Positions 19,892-30,142 are shown, numbered from the stretch's first letter. The stretch: DNA of 64,000 nucleotides from Flavobacteriaceae bacterium (GCA_947451475.1 CANFZC010000006.1:1-64000), one strand, 5' to 3'. The notes: generated by a model from the letters alone, not told the origin. A program made the numbers and translations.

Positions 19892-20003
19892 TTCCCTAAA
19901 ATACAATCATACGATGTTACTTTTTTTATTAGATTTGAATAACCATTGCTAGTTGGCACGGATTCCTTCGGCAGTCACTGTGCTCGTGTGCAAATCCGCG
20001 CCA
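19858..20003. repeat. REP-like palindromic intergenic element
   Basis: GCGCGGATTTG (19860-19870) with inverted copy CAAATCCGCGC (19991-20001); internal ATCCGTGCTCGC / GGCACGGATTCC. Confidence 0.6.
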
Positions 20004-20039
20004 TCGTATACAAAACTGCATTTCCTAATTATAAAACCT

Positions 20040-20555
20040 ATGAAAAACCTATTTTATGTTTGTTTAGTTTTGCTGGCTATAAGCTGTAGTAGTGATAGTG
20101 CTACTGATCAGACCGCTATAGATTTAGTTACTGGCGTTACTTTTAGACAAACACCAGATGATTTACCACAAACGTTTGGCAATCCAAATGTGCGGGTTAA
20201 TGACCAATTTGTCCTCTACCCTAACCCAACCACGCAATATCTCCAAGTGGTTTCACAATCCCCCATCAGTGACGTATGGATTATACCAGCCCATGCTCAA
20301 AAAATCTATCAGTCGGTTGATTTTAGCACGGTACTCCATTCGGACACTTACAGTGAAGCTACTGTTGCGAACCATGCAAGCATTACCTTAAATGCTCAAA
20401 CTAGTACCGAGGTAGTCGTGAATTTAGAATCACTTACAGAAGGATATTACCGCATTTTTGTAAAGATAAACGGAGCGCTTTATTGGGACAATATGTATCT
20501 AGACCCTGTTAATACTGAAGAACATACGGCGGAGGTACTTGGGTTTTGGGATTGA
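20040..20555 (+). CDS. Lipoprotein with T9SS type A sorting-domain-like module (ORF-track start 19953 is probably an extension)
   Basis: ATG at 20040: MKNLFYVCLVLLAISCSSD lipobox; FVLYPNPTTQYLQVVSQ...LTEGYYRIFVKINGALYWDNMYL. Confidence 0.7.
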   Translation: MKNLFYVCLVLLAISCSSDSATDQTAIDLVTGVTFRQTPDDLPQTFGNPNVRVNDQFVLYPNPTTQYLQVVSQSPISDVWIIPAHAQKIYQSVDFSTVLHSDTYSEATVANHASITLNAQTSTEVVVNLESLTEGYYRIFVKINGALYWDNMYLDPVNTEEHTAEVLGFWD

Positions 20556-20668
20556 TTGAGAGGATAGAGTATAGACGATAGATTATAGACTATTGAATAT
20601 TATGTTATATTCGCTTCGGAAAACCAGTGGGTGCTGCCCTTGAAATCTAAAATCAAATTAGGTCTAAA

Positions 20669-22123
20669 ATGCTATTTAATTCTTTACATTTTGCGCTTTT
20701 TCTACCCATAGTGTTTTTTCTGTATTGGTTTTTGAATCGCAAAAGTCTGACGGTACAAAATTTATTATTGCTGGTTTCGAGCTATTTTTTTTATGCTTGT
20801 TGGGACTGGCGTTTTATGTTTTTGCTTTTATTCTCTACCCTTTTGGATTACTATACTGGATTAATGATGTGTCGAACGGAGCACCCGTTGCATAAAAAAA
20901 TTTGGTTTTGGTTAAGTGTCAGTATTAATCTTGGCTTTTTACTATTTTTCAAATACTATAACTTTTTTGTGGATTCTGCTACGGAATCCTTATCGCATCT
21001 TGGTTTAGCGGTGCATCCGTGGACTTTAAAAGTTATTTTGCCTGTAGGGATTTCCTTTTATACGTTCCATGGCTTATCCTATGTGATTGACATTTACAAA
21101 GGTAGGATCAAAGCGGAGCAGCATTTTATTGATTATGCTGTATTTGTGAGTTTCTTTCCGCGACTGGTGGCAGGACCTATAGAACGTGCTACGCACCTAT
21201 TGCCACAAATAAAGAGAAAAAGAAGTTTTGACTATGCCGTTGCTGTGGATGGTTTACGCCAAATCCTTTGGGGTTTGTTTAAAAAAATTGTTATTGCTGA
21301 TCAATGTGCGGAATATGCTAATATCATTTTCAATTCGTCAGACCATGCTTCGGGCAGTACGCTCTTGCTTGGTGCCTTGTTCTTTAGTTTTCAAATTTAC
21401 GGGGATTTCTCTGGTTATTCTGATATAGCACTGGGTACGGCTAGACTCTTTGGTATTGATTTGTTGCGTAATTTTGCCTTCCCCTATTTCTCTCGAGACA
21501 TAGCTGAATTTTGGCGGCGATGGCATATATCGCTGTCCTCCTGGTTTCGGGACTATCTCTACATTCCGCTTGGGGGTAGTAAAGGGAGTCTGTGGATGAA
21601 AGTGCGCAATACCTTTATCATCTTCATCGTCAGTGGTTTTTGGCATGGTGCCAATTGGACCTTTATTGTTTGGGGCTTTCTGAATGCGCTATTCATTATG
21701 CCTTCAATCCTTTTGAACACTAATAGAAACCATCTTGAAACGGTTGCGCAAGGAAAGCTAGTACCCACGCTGAAGGAAAGTTTTTCGATGGCACTTACCT
21801 TTGGACTGACGGTTTTTGCGTGGATATTCTTTAGAGCAGCAAGTGTCACACAAGCTTGGCAGATTATTACAAAAATAGCTTCCCGAAGTGTGTTACAGTA
21901 TCCGGAGTTTGACAAAGACGATACCCTAAAGCCCACCTTATTGCTTATAGGATTATTTATGGTCATTGAATGGTTGGGACGAGAGCAACAGTATGCGATA
22001 CAACGGTTGTTTACTACTTCTCCAAGAAGCATTCGATGGGCATTTTATGGTGTGCTTAGCTTTATCATTTATTATTTTGCACTTTCAATAGACAATCAGC
22101 AATTCATTTATTTCCAATTTTAA
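20669..22123 (+). CDS. MBOAT family O-acyltransferase (AlgI-like)
   Basis: VAGPIERATHLLPQ, FRDYLYIPLGGSKGS, SGFWHGANWTFIVWG (MBOAT His). Confidence 0.93.
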   Translation: MLFNSLHFALFLPIVFFLYWFLNRKSLTVQNLLLLVSSYFFYACWDWRFMFLLLFSTLLDYYTGLMMCRTEHPLHKKIWFWLSVSINLGFLLFFKYYNFFVDSATESLSHLGLAVHPWTLKVILPVGISFYTFHGLSYVIDIYKGRIKAEQHFIDYAVFVSFFPRLVAGPIERATHLLPQIKRKRSFDYAVAVDGLRQILWGLFKKIVIADQCAEYANIIFNSSDHASGSTLLLGALFFSFQIYGDFSGYSDIALGTARLFGIDLLRNFAFPYFSRDIAEFWRRWHISLSSWFRDYLYIPLGGSKGSLWMKVRNTFIIFIVSGFWHGANWTFIVWGFLNALFIMPSILLNTNRNHLETVAQGKLVPTLKESFSMALTFGLTVFAWIFFRAASVTQAWQIITKIASRSVLQYPEFDKDDTLKPTLLLIGLFMVIEWLGREQQYAIQRLFTTSPRSIRWAFYGVLSFIIYYFALSIDNQQFIYFQF

Positions 22124-22125
22124 GT

Positions 22126-23070
22126 ATGAAATCCTTCCTTTCAAAACTGATCCTATATTTTGGAATGACATTCCTAATTGCGTTGTTATTGCAAGTCTTC
22201 TTATCGTACCGCATACGGGATAAAATTTTGACCGAGAACAATCCGTCTGAAGTGCCTCGCAATAAGAATGCGGAAGTACTTTTTTTGGGAAACTCTCGAT
22301 GTTCGATGCATTTTGACCCCACTTTTTTTGCGGCTAACTATTCTCTTAGTTGTGCTAATCTAGGGATCAGTGGGCATCATGATCTTGCGATGGCTTCGCT
22401 GCAACTGCAACGCTTTATGATGACCAATAAGGCTCCGAAGTATGTGATTTTGAATTTTGATCCCTTAACATCAGCTGGAGGAAGGTTTAATAAATCCAAT
22501 TTTGTTTTGAAGGATGAGTTTGCGCGGTATGCCTTTTTCCCTGAAGACCAAGATACATTATATGCCCAGTATTTTAAATTCTCGTGGGCTGAACAATACG
22601 TTCCCTTGTATGCTTTATTCAAATACCGACAATTTAGAAATTGTTTATTTATAAAAAACACTAACGATTACAAAACCTATGGGTATCAAAAAAACGACCG
22701 TTATTGGGATACTCTCGCTCCAAACAAAGAACGTTTGTTACTGCAAAAATATTTTAAAAAAGAAGCGCTGCCTGGGATTAGTGATGCCCTTAGCGCTTTG
22801 AACAAAATTTGTATACAGCACCAAATTAAATTGTTGTGCATACAGACACCGGTACATAAAACAGTTTATGATTCGGCGCTTTATTCGGCTACAGGAACGA
22901 TTTGTCGTCAACTCAAGATTCCGTTTATTGATGTAAACACCCCTTATTTTACTTCACACGCTAGGTTTTATTTGAATGCTAATCACTTAAACACCTATGG
23001 CGTAGGTCAACTGAATTTATTTTTGAAAAAAGACCCAGTATTTAACCAATTTATTAGCCAAAAACCTTAA
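22126..23070 (+). CDS. SGNH-like acyl-transfer partner protein (membrane-anchored)
   Basis: N-terminal TM; VLFLGNSRCSMHFDP; C-terminal LNANHLNTYGVGQ; directly after an MBOAT gene. Confidence 0.65.
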   Translation: MKSFLSKLILYFGMTFLIALLLQVFLSYRIRDKILTENNPSEVPRNKNAEVLFLGNSRCSMHFDPTFFAANYSLSCANLGISGHHDLAMASLQLQRFMMTNKAPKYVILNFDPLTSAGGRFNKSNFVLKDEFARYAFFPEDQDTLYAQYFKFSWAEQYVPLYALFKYRQFRNCLFIKNTNDYKTYGYQKNDRYWDTLAPNKERLLLQKYFKKEALPGISDALSALNKICIQHQIKLLCIQTPVHKTVYDSALYSATGTICRQLKIPFIDVNTPYFTSHARFYLNANHLNTYGVGQLNLFLKKDPVFNQFISQKP

Positions 23071-23148
23071 TCATCCTTATGGAAATCTTCCCTTGGTTGT
23101 ATAACAATTTTCTATGGGATAAAGGCTGAAACCTAATTACAACCTTTG

Positions 23149-23156
23149 TATCTTTG
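23149..23156 (+). promoter_or_regulatory. -7 box TATCTTTG for lipA
   Basis: TAnnTTTG match 20 nt upstream of the ATG at 23176. Confidence 0.5.
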
Positions 23157-23175
23157 CACTGCAAAAAATTGGAAT

Positions 23176-24045
23176 ATGGAATCATTGATTGATAACAATT
23201 TGCCGGTGGGAAAACCTAAGTGGTTGAAAGTAAAGCTCCCTATAGGCCAAAAATACACGGAACTTCGCGGTTTGGTAGACAAGTACCAATTGAACACTAT
23301 TTGCACTTCGGGCAGTTGTCCGAATATGGGTGAATGTTGGGGTGAAGGAACGGCCACGTTCATGATCTTGGGGAATATTTGTACCCGTTCTTGTGGTTTT
23401 TGCGGGGTTAAAACCGGCAGACCGGAAACGGTGGATTGGGATGAACCTGAGAAAGTAGCCCGTTCTATTAAAATTATGAAGATAAAGCATGCGGTGATTA
23501 CTAGTGTGGACCGTGATGACTTGAAAGATATGGGTTCGATTATCTGGTATGAAACGGTGCAAGCGATCCGTCGTATGAATCCGGAGACCACTTTGGAAAC
23601 CCTTATACCCGATTTTCAAGGCGTAGAACGCATCATTGACCGTATCGTTGAGGCAAATCCCGAAGTGGTATCGCATAACGTAGAGACGGTTCGCCGCTTG
23701 ACGCGTGAAGTGCGTATCCAAGCGAAGTATGACCGTAGTTTGGCTGTATTGAAATACTTGAAAGACCAAGGGATTCGTAGAACTAAGTCGGGCATCATGC
23801 TAGGCCTTGGAGAAACGGAGGAAGAAGTGATCCAAACGATGCAAGATTTGAGTGATCAAGGCGTTGACATTGTAACGATTGGTCAGTACCTGCAGCCTAG
23901 TAAGAAGCATTTACCGGTAAAAGAATACATTACTCCGGAGCAGTTTGAAAAATACGAGAAGATTGGCAAAGCGATGGGCTTTAGACATGTAGAAAGCGGC
24001 GCCTTGGTGCGTTCGTCTTACCACGCTGAGAAGCACATCTTATAA
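23176..24045 (+). CDS. lipA: Lipoyl synthase
   Basis: [36 protein letters not shown] (two Fe-S clusters), [14 protein letters not shown]. Confidence 0.96.
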   Translation: MESLIDNNLPVGKPKWLKVKLPIGQKYTELRGLVDKYQLNTICTSGSCPNMGECWGEGTATFMILGNICTRSCGFCGVKTGRPETVDWDEPEKVARSIKIMKIKHAVITSVDRDDLKDMGSIIWYETVQAIRRMNPETTLETLIPDFQGVERIIDRIVEANPEVVSHNVETVRRLTREVRIQAKYDRSLAVLKYLKDQGIRRTKSGIMLGLGETEEEVIQTMQDLSDQGVDIVTIGQYLQPSKKHLPVKEYITPEQFEKYEKIGKAMGFRHVESGALVRSSYHAEKHIL

Positions 24046-24054
24046 TTGAATACC

Positions 24055-24930
24055 ATGGACGTTACCCACACCCAAGCGGCTATTAAAGCCACCTATTTTA
24101 GTTTGATAGGCAATGCTTCCTTGGCGCTCATTAAGGGAGTGGCGGGTATCTTTGGAAACTCTTATGCTTTGATTGCGGATGCGATCGAATCGACTACGGA
24201 TATATTCTCTTCGTTTTTGGTGTTGTTTGGGTTGAAGTATTCGAGTCGGCCTGCCGATGAGAACCATCCCTATGGGCATGGGAGAGCAGAGCCTTTGATT
24301 ACGTTTTTGGTCGTTGGCTTTTTGATTACTTCGGCTACGATCATTGCTTATGAAAGTATAGAAAACATTGGGACACCACACAGTTTGCCTAAGCCTTGGA
24401 CTTTGATCATCTTGGGCATCATCATAGTATGGAAAGAATTTTCATTTCGCAAGGTGATGAAGAAAGGGATTGAGACCAACAGTTCGTCCCTACGTGCAGA
24501 CGCTTGGCACCACCGCAGTGATGCGATTACGTCAGTCGCGGCTTTTATTGGCATTTCCATTGCACTGCTTATGGGCAAGGGATACGAATCGGCCGATGAT
24601 TGGGCGGCGTTGTTTGCGGCTGGCTTTATTTTGTACAATAGCTATTTGATTTTTAGACCTGCTTTGGGCGAGATAATGGATGAGCATTTGTATGATGATT
24701 TGGTTTTGGACATCCGCAGGGTATCGCAGACCGTACCTGGAGTTATTGATACGGAAAAATGTTTTATTCGCAAGGCAGGAATGAAATACCATGTGGATTT
24801 GCATGCGTTGGTTGACGCCCATTTATCGGTTAAGGAAGGTCATGATATTTCCCATTTATTAAAAGATACCTTATTGAGTGAATTACCCCAATTGGGACAA
24901 GTATTGATTCATATCGAACCCCATGAATAG
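24055..24930 (+). CDS. Cation diffusion facilitator family transporter
   Basis: ALIADAIESTTDIFSS, HPYGHGRAEPL, SSLRADAWHHRSDAITS. Confidence 0.92.
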   Translation: MDVTHTQAAIKATYFSLIGNASLALIKGVAGIFGNSYALIADAIESTTDIFSSFLVLFGLKYSSRPADENHPYGHGRAEPLITFLVVGFLITSATIIAYESIENIGTPHSLPKPWTLIILGIIIVWKEFSFRKVMKKGIETNSSSLRADAWHHRSDAITSVAAFIGISIALLMGKGYESADDWAALFAAGFILYNSYLIFRPALGEIMDEHLYDDLVLDIRRVSQTVPGVIDTEKCFIRKAGMKYHVDLHALVDAHLSVKEGHDISHLLKDTLLSELPQLGQVLIHIEPHE

Positions 24931-25924
24931 AAAAACGCGCATTGCCATAAATGGTTTTGGCCGTATTGGGCGGAACCTGTTTCGTTTGCTATTGGATCAT
25001 CCTAGTCTGGAAGTCGTGGCGATTAATGATATTGCTGATGTGCGGACGATGGCGCATTTGATTAAGTATGACAGCATACACGGCGTATTGTCTAAAACAG
25101 TTACCTATGATGCTAACGCTATCATCATTGATGGGAACTCCTATTTGTTTTTTCACGAGCGGGAGATTTCCCGATTGGATTGGGGTGCCCATGACATTGA
25201 TTTTGTGGTAGAATGCACGGGAAAATACAAGACCTTTGAGGAGCTCAACCAACATATAGTGGTGGGTGCTAAAAAAGTGATCCTCTCTGCTCCTTCTGAA
25301 GTATCGGAAATTAAGACTGTGGTCTTGGGGGTTAATGAAAGCATCTTGGATGGCACTGAAACCATAGTTTCGAATGCCAGTTGTACTACCAACAACGCCG
25401 CACCGATGATTAAAGTCATTGACGAACTTTGTGGTATAGCGCAAGCTTACATCACTACGGTCCACTCTTATACTACCGATCAAAGTTTGCACGACCAGCC
25501 CCATAAAGATTTGCGCAGGGCACGTGGTGCTAGTCAGTCGATAGTACCTACCACTACGGGGGCGGCAAAGGCCTTGACTAAGATTTTCCCAGCAATGGAA
25601 GGAAAAATTGGAGGGAGTGGCATTAGGGTACCCGTACCCGATGGTTCCTTGACCGACATCACCTGTTATGTTACCCGCCAGGTTACCATAGAACAAATTA
25701 ACAAAGCCTTTAAGCAAGCTTCAGAGACCCACTTAAAGGGCATCTTAGATTATACCGAAGACCCTATAGTATCAGTGGACATCTTGGGAAATCCACATTC
25801 CTGTTTGTTTGATTCCCAACTTACTTCTGTCATTGATAAAATGGTTAAAGTGGTGGGGTGGTATGATAATGAAATAGGGTATTCTTCTCGAATAATCGAC
25901 CTTATAGTACTATTACGAAAATAA
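24923..25924 (+). CDS. gap: Type I glyceraldehyde-3-phosphate dehydrogenase
   Basis: INGFGRIGRNLFR, SNASCTTNNAAPM, WYDNEIGYSSR. Confidence 0.96.
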   Translation: MNRKTRIAINGFGRIGRNLFRLLLDHPSLEVVAINDIADVRTMAHLIKYDSIHGVLSKTVTYDANAIIIDGNSYLFFHEREISRLDWGAHDIDFVVECTGKYKTFEELNQHIVVGAKKVILSAPSEVSEIKTVVLGVNESILDGTETIVSNASCTTNNAAPMIKVIDELCGIAQAYITTVHSYTTDQSLHDQPHKDLRRARGASQSIVPTTTGAAKALTKIFPAMEGKIGGSGIRVPVPDGSLTDITCYVTRQVTIEQINKAFKQASETHLKGILDYTEDPIVSVDILGNPHSCLFDSQLTSVIDKMVKVVGWYDNEIGYSSRIIDLIVLLRK

Positions 25925-25968
25925 TTTTATTATATTTAGCGCCCTAATGCTGTGTAAATCTTCAATTT

Positions 25969-28137
25969 ATGAGATGGTTTTGGCTCCTTTTATTATTTCA
26001 GACCCTTAGTTTCGGACAAAAGAAAACTGTTGGTAAAATTGACAGTACTTCTTATTATATCCAACTGGCTAATTTTAACAAAAAGACCAACAACTATAAG
26101 TTTGCCTTATCCTTTTCGCAAAAGGCCTTTAACTATGCGAAGGTCCATAACAACGTTCGGGGAAAAGCCTTTGCTTTATTCTCTTTGGCTTCGACCTATT
26201 TTGATTTAAAGAAAACCAAAGATGCTATAGAAACCTTTACTCAGAGTGCTGAGTTTTTCAGTCAGCTCCCTCCTACTTCGGGCTATGCTTTGTGTTACTA
26301 CAATATTGGTTTGTGTTATATGAATCAAGAAGATTTTGACAAGGCGGAGGAAAACTTTGACAAAGCAGAATCTATTTATTATTCCTTAAAAATTGACGCC
26401 TCTGGGATATTGAATTTGCAGAAAGGCATTTTGTATAAGAATAAGGGCAAATTGGATTTGGCCACCAACCTCTTTAATGAAATCGTTTCTAAAAACGAGG
26501 TGAAAGACTTGTTTAAAACCCGAGCGGAGGCTTTATACCAATTGGGTGCTATAGAAGCTTCTTTGGACCACAACAACTTGGCTGCTAATTATTTGAATAG
26601 AGCTTTAGAAGACAATGCCAAGGATGGAAATTTAGATCAGAAAGTCAAAATATTATTAGAATTGAGTAAGATCTACGATAAATTATTGGATGTAAAGCGG
26701 TCCTACACCTATTTAAAAGCCCATTTATTGTTGAAGGACAGTTTGTCCCATTTGAACAATGTTAAATTGGATATTACCGATTATGAAGCCTTTAAGGAAA
26801 GTGAACGCATGCGAGCATTGGAGCAGTTGACTAAGGAGAATGATGCCCAGCAGAAAACGAATAAGTTTGCGCGACTCATCAGTATCTTGGCCATTGCCTT
26901 GATATCGATTTTATCCTTGTTGAGTTTGTCGCTCTATAAAAACAACATCATTCGCAGTCAGTCTAATGTATTGCTACAAGAGAAGAACTTTGAGTTGCAG
27001 ATTGCTAAGGACAAGGCGGAGAAAGCCTCTAAAGCCCGGGCTGAATTCCTGTCTACGGTAAGTCATGAGTTGCGAACCCCTTTGAATGCCATTAATGGGA
27101 TTACCCATATCTTGATTGAGGACAATCCGAAGGAGAGCCAGGTGCATTATCTTAATTCCCTCAAGTTTTCGGGGAATTACCTGTTGACCTTTATTAACGA
27201 GATCTTGGAGATTAACCGTATTGAGTCGAGTCATATTGAAATTGAGTACATCGATTTTGACATCAAGCAATTATTGGTTGACATACAGAATACAATGAAT
27301 GAGATTGCGGCGAAGAATCATAATACCTTTTTATTGGAGATGGATCCTGCCATCCCTAATGTATTGTTGGGTGACCCAACTAAGCTTTCGCAGATCTTCA
27401 TCAATCTGATTAATAATGCTTTGAAATTCACTAAAGATGGAGAAGTCAAAGTGGTGGCGAAACTAGTTGAAACGGGAGATGACTATTCCCGCATTAATTT
27501 TGCCGTAAGCGACACCGGTATTGGGATCCCTGAAGAAAAGCAGGAGTCTATTTTTGACAGTTTCTCTCAGGGTTCGATTGAGATCAACCGCAAGTATGGA
27601 GGCACTGGATTGGGGCTTACTATTGTTAAGAAGTTGGTTGACTTATTGGGGGGCGACATTAATTTGGTTAGTGAAGTTAATGTGGGCACTACCTTTGATT
27701 TTGAGTTGAATTTGCTGCATGGAAAAGGTGTGCTTACCCTTGAAAAGCAAATTTTCTATTCGGATGACGTATTGGAAGGTAAATACCTATTAGTTGTTGA
27801 GGACAATAAAATTAACCAGATGGTTACTAAGAAAATGTTGGAGAACAAGGGGATGAAGTGCAAGATTATTGACAATGGAGAGGAGGCCGTCACCTTACTT
27901 AAGGCTGAGAATACGTTTGATTTGGTTTTGATGGATGTGCATTTACCGGGTATTAATGGAACGATTGCTACTCAAAACATACGAACGTTTGATGTGAAAA
28001 CACCGATTATTGCCTTGACTGCCATCTCGTTGAATGAGAATAGAGAAATGCTGATGTCGTTTGGCATGACGGATGTGATCACCAAACCTTTTGAGCCGGA
28101 GACTTTTTACAGAATCATTGCGATGAATTTGGGTTAG
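25969..28137 (+). CDS. Hybrid sensor histidine kinase/response regulator with N-terminal TPRs
   Basis: TPR-like repeats; H-box FLSTVSHELRTPLNAI; N/G boxes NLINNALKFT, DTGIGIPEEK, GGTGLGLTIVKKL; REC LVLMDVHLPGINGT. Confidence 0.95.
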   Translation: MRWFWLLLLFQTLSFGQKKTVGKIDSTSYYIQLANFNKKTNNYKFALSFSQKAFNYAKVHNNVRGKAFALFSLASTYFDLKKTKDAIETFTQSAEFFSQLPPTSGYALCYYNIGLCYMNQEDFDKAEENFDKAESIYYSLKIDASGILNLQKGILYKNKGKLDLATNLFNEIVSKNEVKDLFKTRAEALYQLGAIEASLDHNNLAANYLNRALEDNAKDGNLDQKVKILLELSKIYDKLLDVKRSYTYLKAHLLLKDSLSHLNNVKLDITDYEAFKESERMRALEQLTKENDAQQKTNKFARLISILAIALISILSLLSLSLYKNNIIRSQSNVLLQEKNFELQIAKDKAEKASKARAEFLSTVSHELRTPLNAINGITHILIEDNPKESQVHYLNSLKFSGNYLLTFINEILEINRIESSHIEIEYIDFDIKQLLVDIQNTMNEIAAKNHNTFLLEMDPAIPNVLLGDPTKLSQIFINLINNALKFTKDGEVKVVAKLVETGDDYSRINFAVSDTGIGIPEEKQESIFDSFSQGSIEINRKYGGTGLGLTIVKKLVDLLGGDINLVSEVNVGTTFDFELNLLHGKGVLTLEKQIFYSDDVLEGKYLLVVEDNKINQMVTKKMLENKGMKCKIIDNGEEAVTLLKAENTFDLVLMDVHLPGINGTIATQNIRTFDVKTPIIALTAISLNENREMLMSFGMTDVITKPFEPETFYRIIAMNLG

Positions 28138-28946
28138 TATTGCAGAATTAGCTCTTTGATGAGCAGGCGTACGTGTGGTTCGGCTGCATTGGCTGCTTTT
28201 AATACTTCTTCATGAGAGATGGATTCTAGGTATTCTTCGCTACCAATATCCGTAATAACCGAAATACCAAAGGTTTCAAGTTCCATGTGTCTTGCTACTA
28301 TAACTTCGGGAACGGTAGACATTCCAACACAGTCTGCCCCAATGTTTTTCACCATTTTGTATTCGTGTAAGGTTTCAAAAGTGGGTCCTTGCAGGGCCAT
28401 ATATACCCCTTCAAACACTTCAATGTTGGCTGCTTTGGCTACTTCTTTCGCCTTTGCAATCATTTTAAAGCTGTAGGGTTCGTTCATATTGACAAATCTG
28501 GGTCCAAAGCGGTCGTCATTTTTACCTCTTAGGGGATGTTCGGGCATCATGTTGACGTGGTCTTTTAGTAGGACAATTGACCCTACGCTGTATGCGGGAT
28601 TTACACCACCGGCGGCATTGGATACAATTAATTTGGTCACCCCTATGTATTTCATTACGCGTACTGGAAAAGTAACTTCTTGCATGGAATAGCCTTCGTA
28701 GTAATGAAAGCGCCCTTGCATGGCAACGACTTTTTTATCGCCTATAGTTCCGAAGACTAAAGCCCCTTTATGGCCTTGAACGGTAGACACTGGGAAGTTG
28801 GGTATATCCGTATAGGGCAATGTGAATTCAATAGTAATATCCTCTGTAAAGCTTCCTAATCCCGAGCCTAGTATTACCCCGTACTCGGGTACAAAGTTGG
28901 TTTTACTTTTGATATAATTAACGGTTTCCTGAACGAGTTCCCACAT
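28134..28946 (-). CDS. Purine-nucleoside phosphorylase
   Basis: GVILGSGLGSF, GHKGALVFG, QGRFHYYEG, SNAAGGVNP, GVYMALQGPTFET; start at MWELVQETV rather than the upstream ATG (28967). Confidence 0.92.
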   Translation of the reverse strand: MWELVQETVNYIKSKTNFVPEYGVILGSGLGSFTEDITIEFTLPYTDIPNFPVSTVQGHKGALVFGTIGDKKVVAMQGRFHYYEGYSMQEVTFPVRVMKYIGVTKLIVSNAAGGVNPAYSVGSIVLLKDHVNMMPEHPLRGKNDDRFGPRFVNMNEPYSFKMIAKAKEVAKAANIEVFEGVYMALQGPTFETLHEYKMVKNIGADCVGMSTVPEVIVARHMELETFGISVITDIGSEEYLESISHEEVLKAANAAEPHVRLLIKELILQY

Positions 28947-29937
28947 AGTTGGTAATAATTTGGTCAAAAGAATCCTGATTCGAAATCAGTTGGCTCTTAA
29001 TTGGTAAATAATATAATTGTTCTTTTAGAACGGGGGTTTGTAAACGTACAAAATCCTTTTCGGTTGTGATGATGATTTTGCCTTTAGCTTTATTTTTTAT
29101 GTTTATGATATCGCTTTCACTAAAATGATGGTGATCCGCGAACACCATGGTATTTTCTTTTTTGGCGCCTAAATGTTGGAAAAACGATTTAGGTTTAGCA
29201 ATTCCGGCTAAGAGTACATTCTCATTTGCTTTGCAATCGGCTACAGACATGCTCTTTGTTCCACTGTATAAGGTATCTTCATAGGCGATGCAACTGAAAA
29301 ATATAGGGACATCCAATCCAATTTTCTTTTTTATGGAATTCTGCGCAATTTGGGAAATTGCTGGCGGACATTTAGTGACAATTATCATATTGGCTCTTTT
29401 TGCACCGTTTCTGCTTTCGCGAAGATTCCCAGTAGGCACGATAAAATCTTCGTAATATAAATCATCATAGGCTGTTAATAAGATATAGAAGCCTGCTTTC
29501 ACTTTGCGGTGTTGGTAGGCATCATCCAGCAAGATGACTTGGGGTTTGGCTTCTTGCTTTAAAAGTTGGTTAATCCCGTTACGACGGTCGGCATCGACTG
29601 CGACTTGAATTTGGGGGAATTTCATGTAGTATTGCATCGGTTCGTCACCTAAGGTCATGGCATTGGATTGTTCATTGGCCAAAATAAACCCTTTTGATTT
29701 TCTTTTGTAGCCCCTGCTAAGCGTTGCTACTTTGTAATGGGGCGCTAGTAAGCGAATTAAGGCTTCAATCTGAGGTGTTTTTCCAGTGCCCCCTACGCTT
29801 AGATTCCCTACGGCAATGACATGAATATCAAACGAATGGGATTTTAAAATCCCTGTATCATAGAGAAAATTTCTAATTGAAGTAATTATGCCATAGAGTA
29901 TGGCCAAGGGGAAAAGTACTATTCTCACTACATTCAT
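28918..29937 (-). CDS. lpxK: Tetraacyldisaccharide 4'-kinase
   Basis: AVGNLSVGGTGKTPQIEALI, LSRGYKRKSKGF, GDEPMQYYMKFP, LLDDAYQHRKV. Confidence 0.93.
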   Translation of the reverse strand: MNVVRIVLFPLAILYGIITSIRNFLYDTGILKSHSFDIHVIAVGNLSVGGTGKTPQIEALIRLLAPHYKVATLSRGYKRKSKGFILANEQSNAMTLGDEPMQYYMKFPQIQVAVDADRRNGINQLLKQEAKPQVILLDDAYQHRKVKAGFYILLTAYDDLYYEDFIVPTGNLRESRNGAKRANMIIVTKCPPAISQIAQNSIKKKIGLDVPIFFSCIAYEDTLYSGTKSMSVADCKANENVLLAGIAKPKSFFQHLGAKKENTMVFADHHHFSESDIINIKNKAKGKIIITTEKDFVRLQTPVLKEQLYYLPIKSQLISNQDSFDQIITNYVGTRSGNR

Positions 29938-30107
29938 GTAACAAAGATAAAAATATTAACGGCGAATGCACGTCATTTTATTGTTTGCTTAGTGTAAATT
30001 CTATTTTAACAAGAATTATAGTTTGAGGGTTGGGTGTAAGACCACGAAAAGTACTGATTTTTATGGAGGCATTTTGAATGTTATTATACAAATTAGGGAA
30101 AAGATTC

Positions 30108-30115
30108 TATCTTTG
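30108..30115 (+). promoter_or_regulatory. -7 box TATCTTTG upstream of the 30143 CDS
   Basis: TAnnTTTG match 27 nt before the likely ATG. Confidence 0.4.
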
Positions 30116-30142
30116 GAAAAGATTGTTATTTATAAAAATATA

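Noticed and set aside
19953-20039. N-terminal extension of the 200-aa ORF
   Set aside because: It lies inside the REP-like palindrome; a lipoprotein signal starts cleanly at the ATG at 20040.
23146-23175. TTG-start extension of lipA ([10 protein letters not shown])
   Set aside because: The extension contains the TATCTTTG -7 box; ATG at 23176 gives the normal LipA N-terminus.
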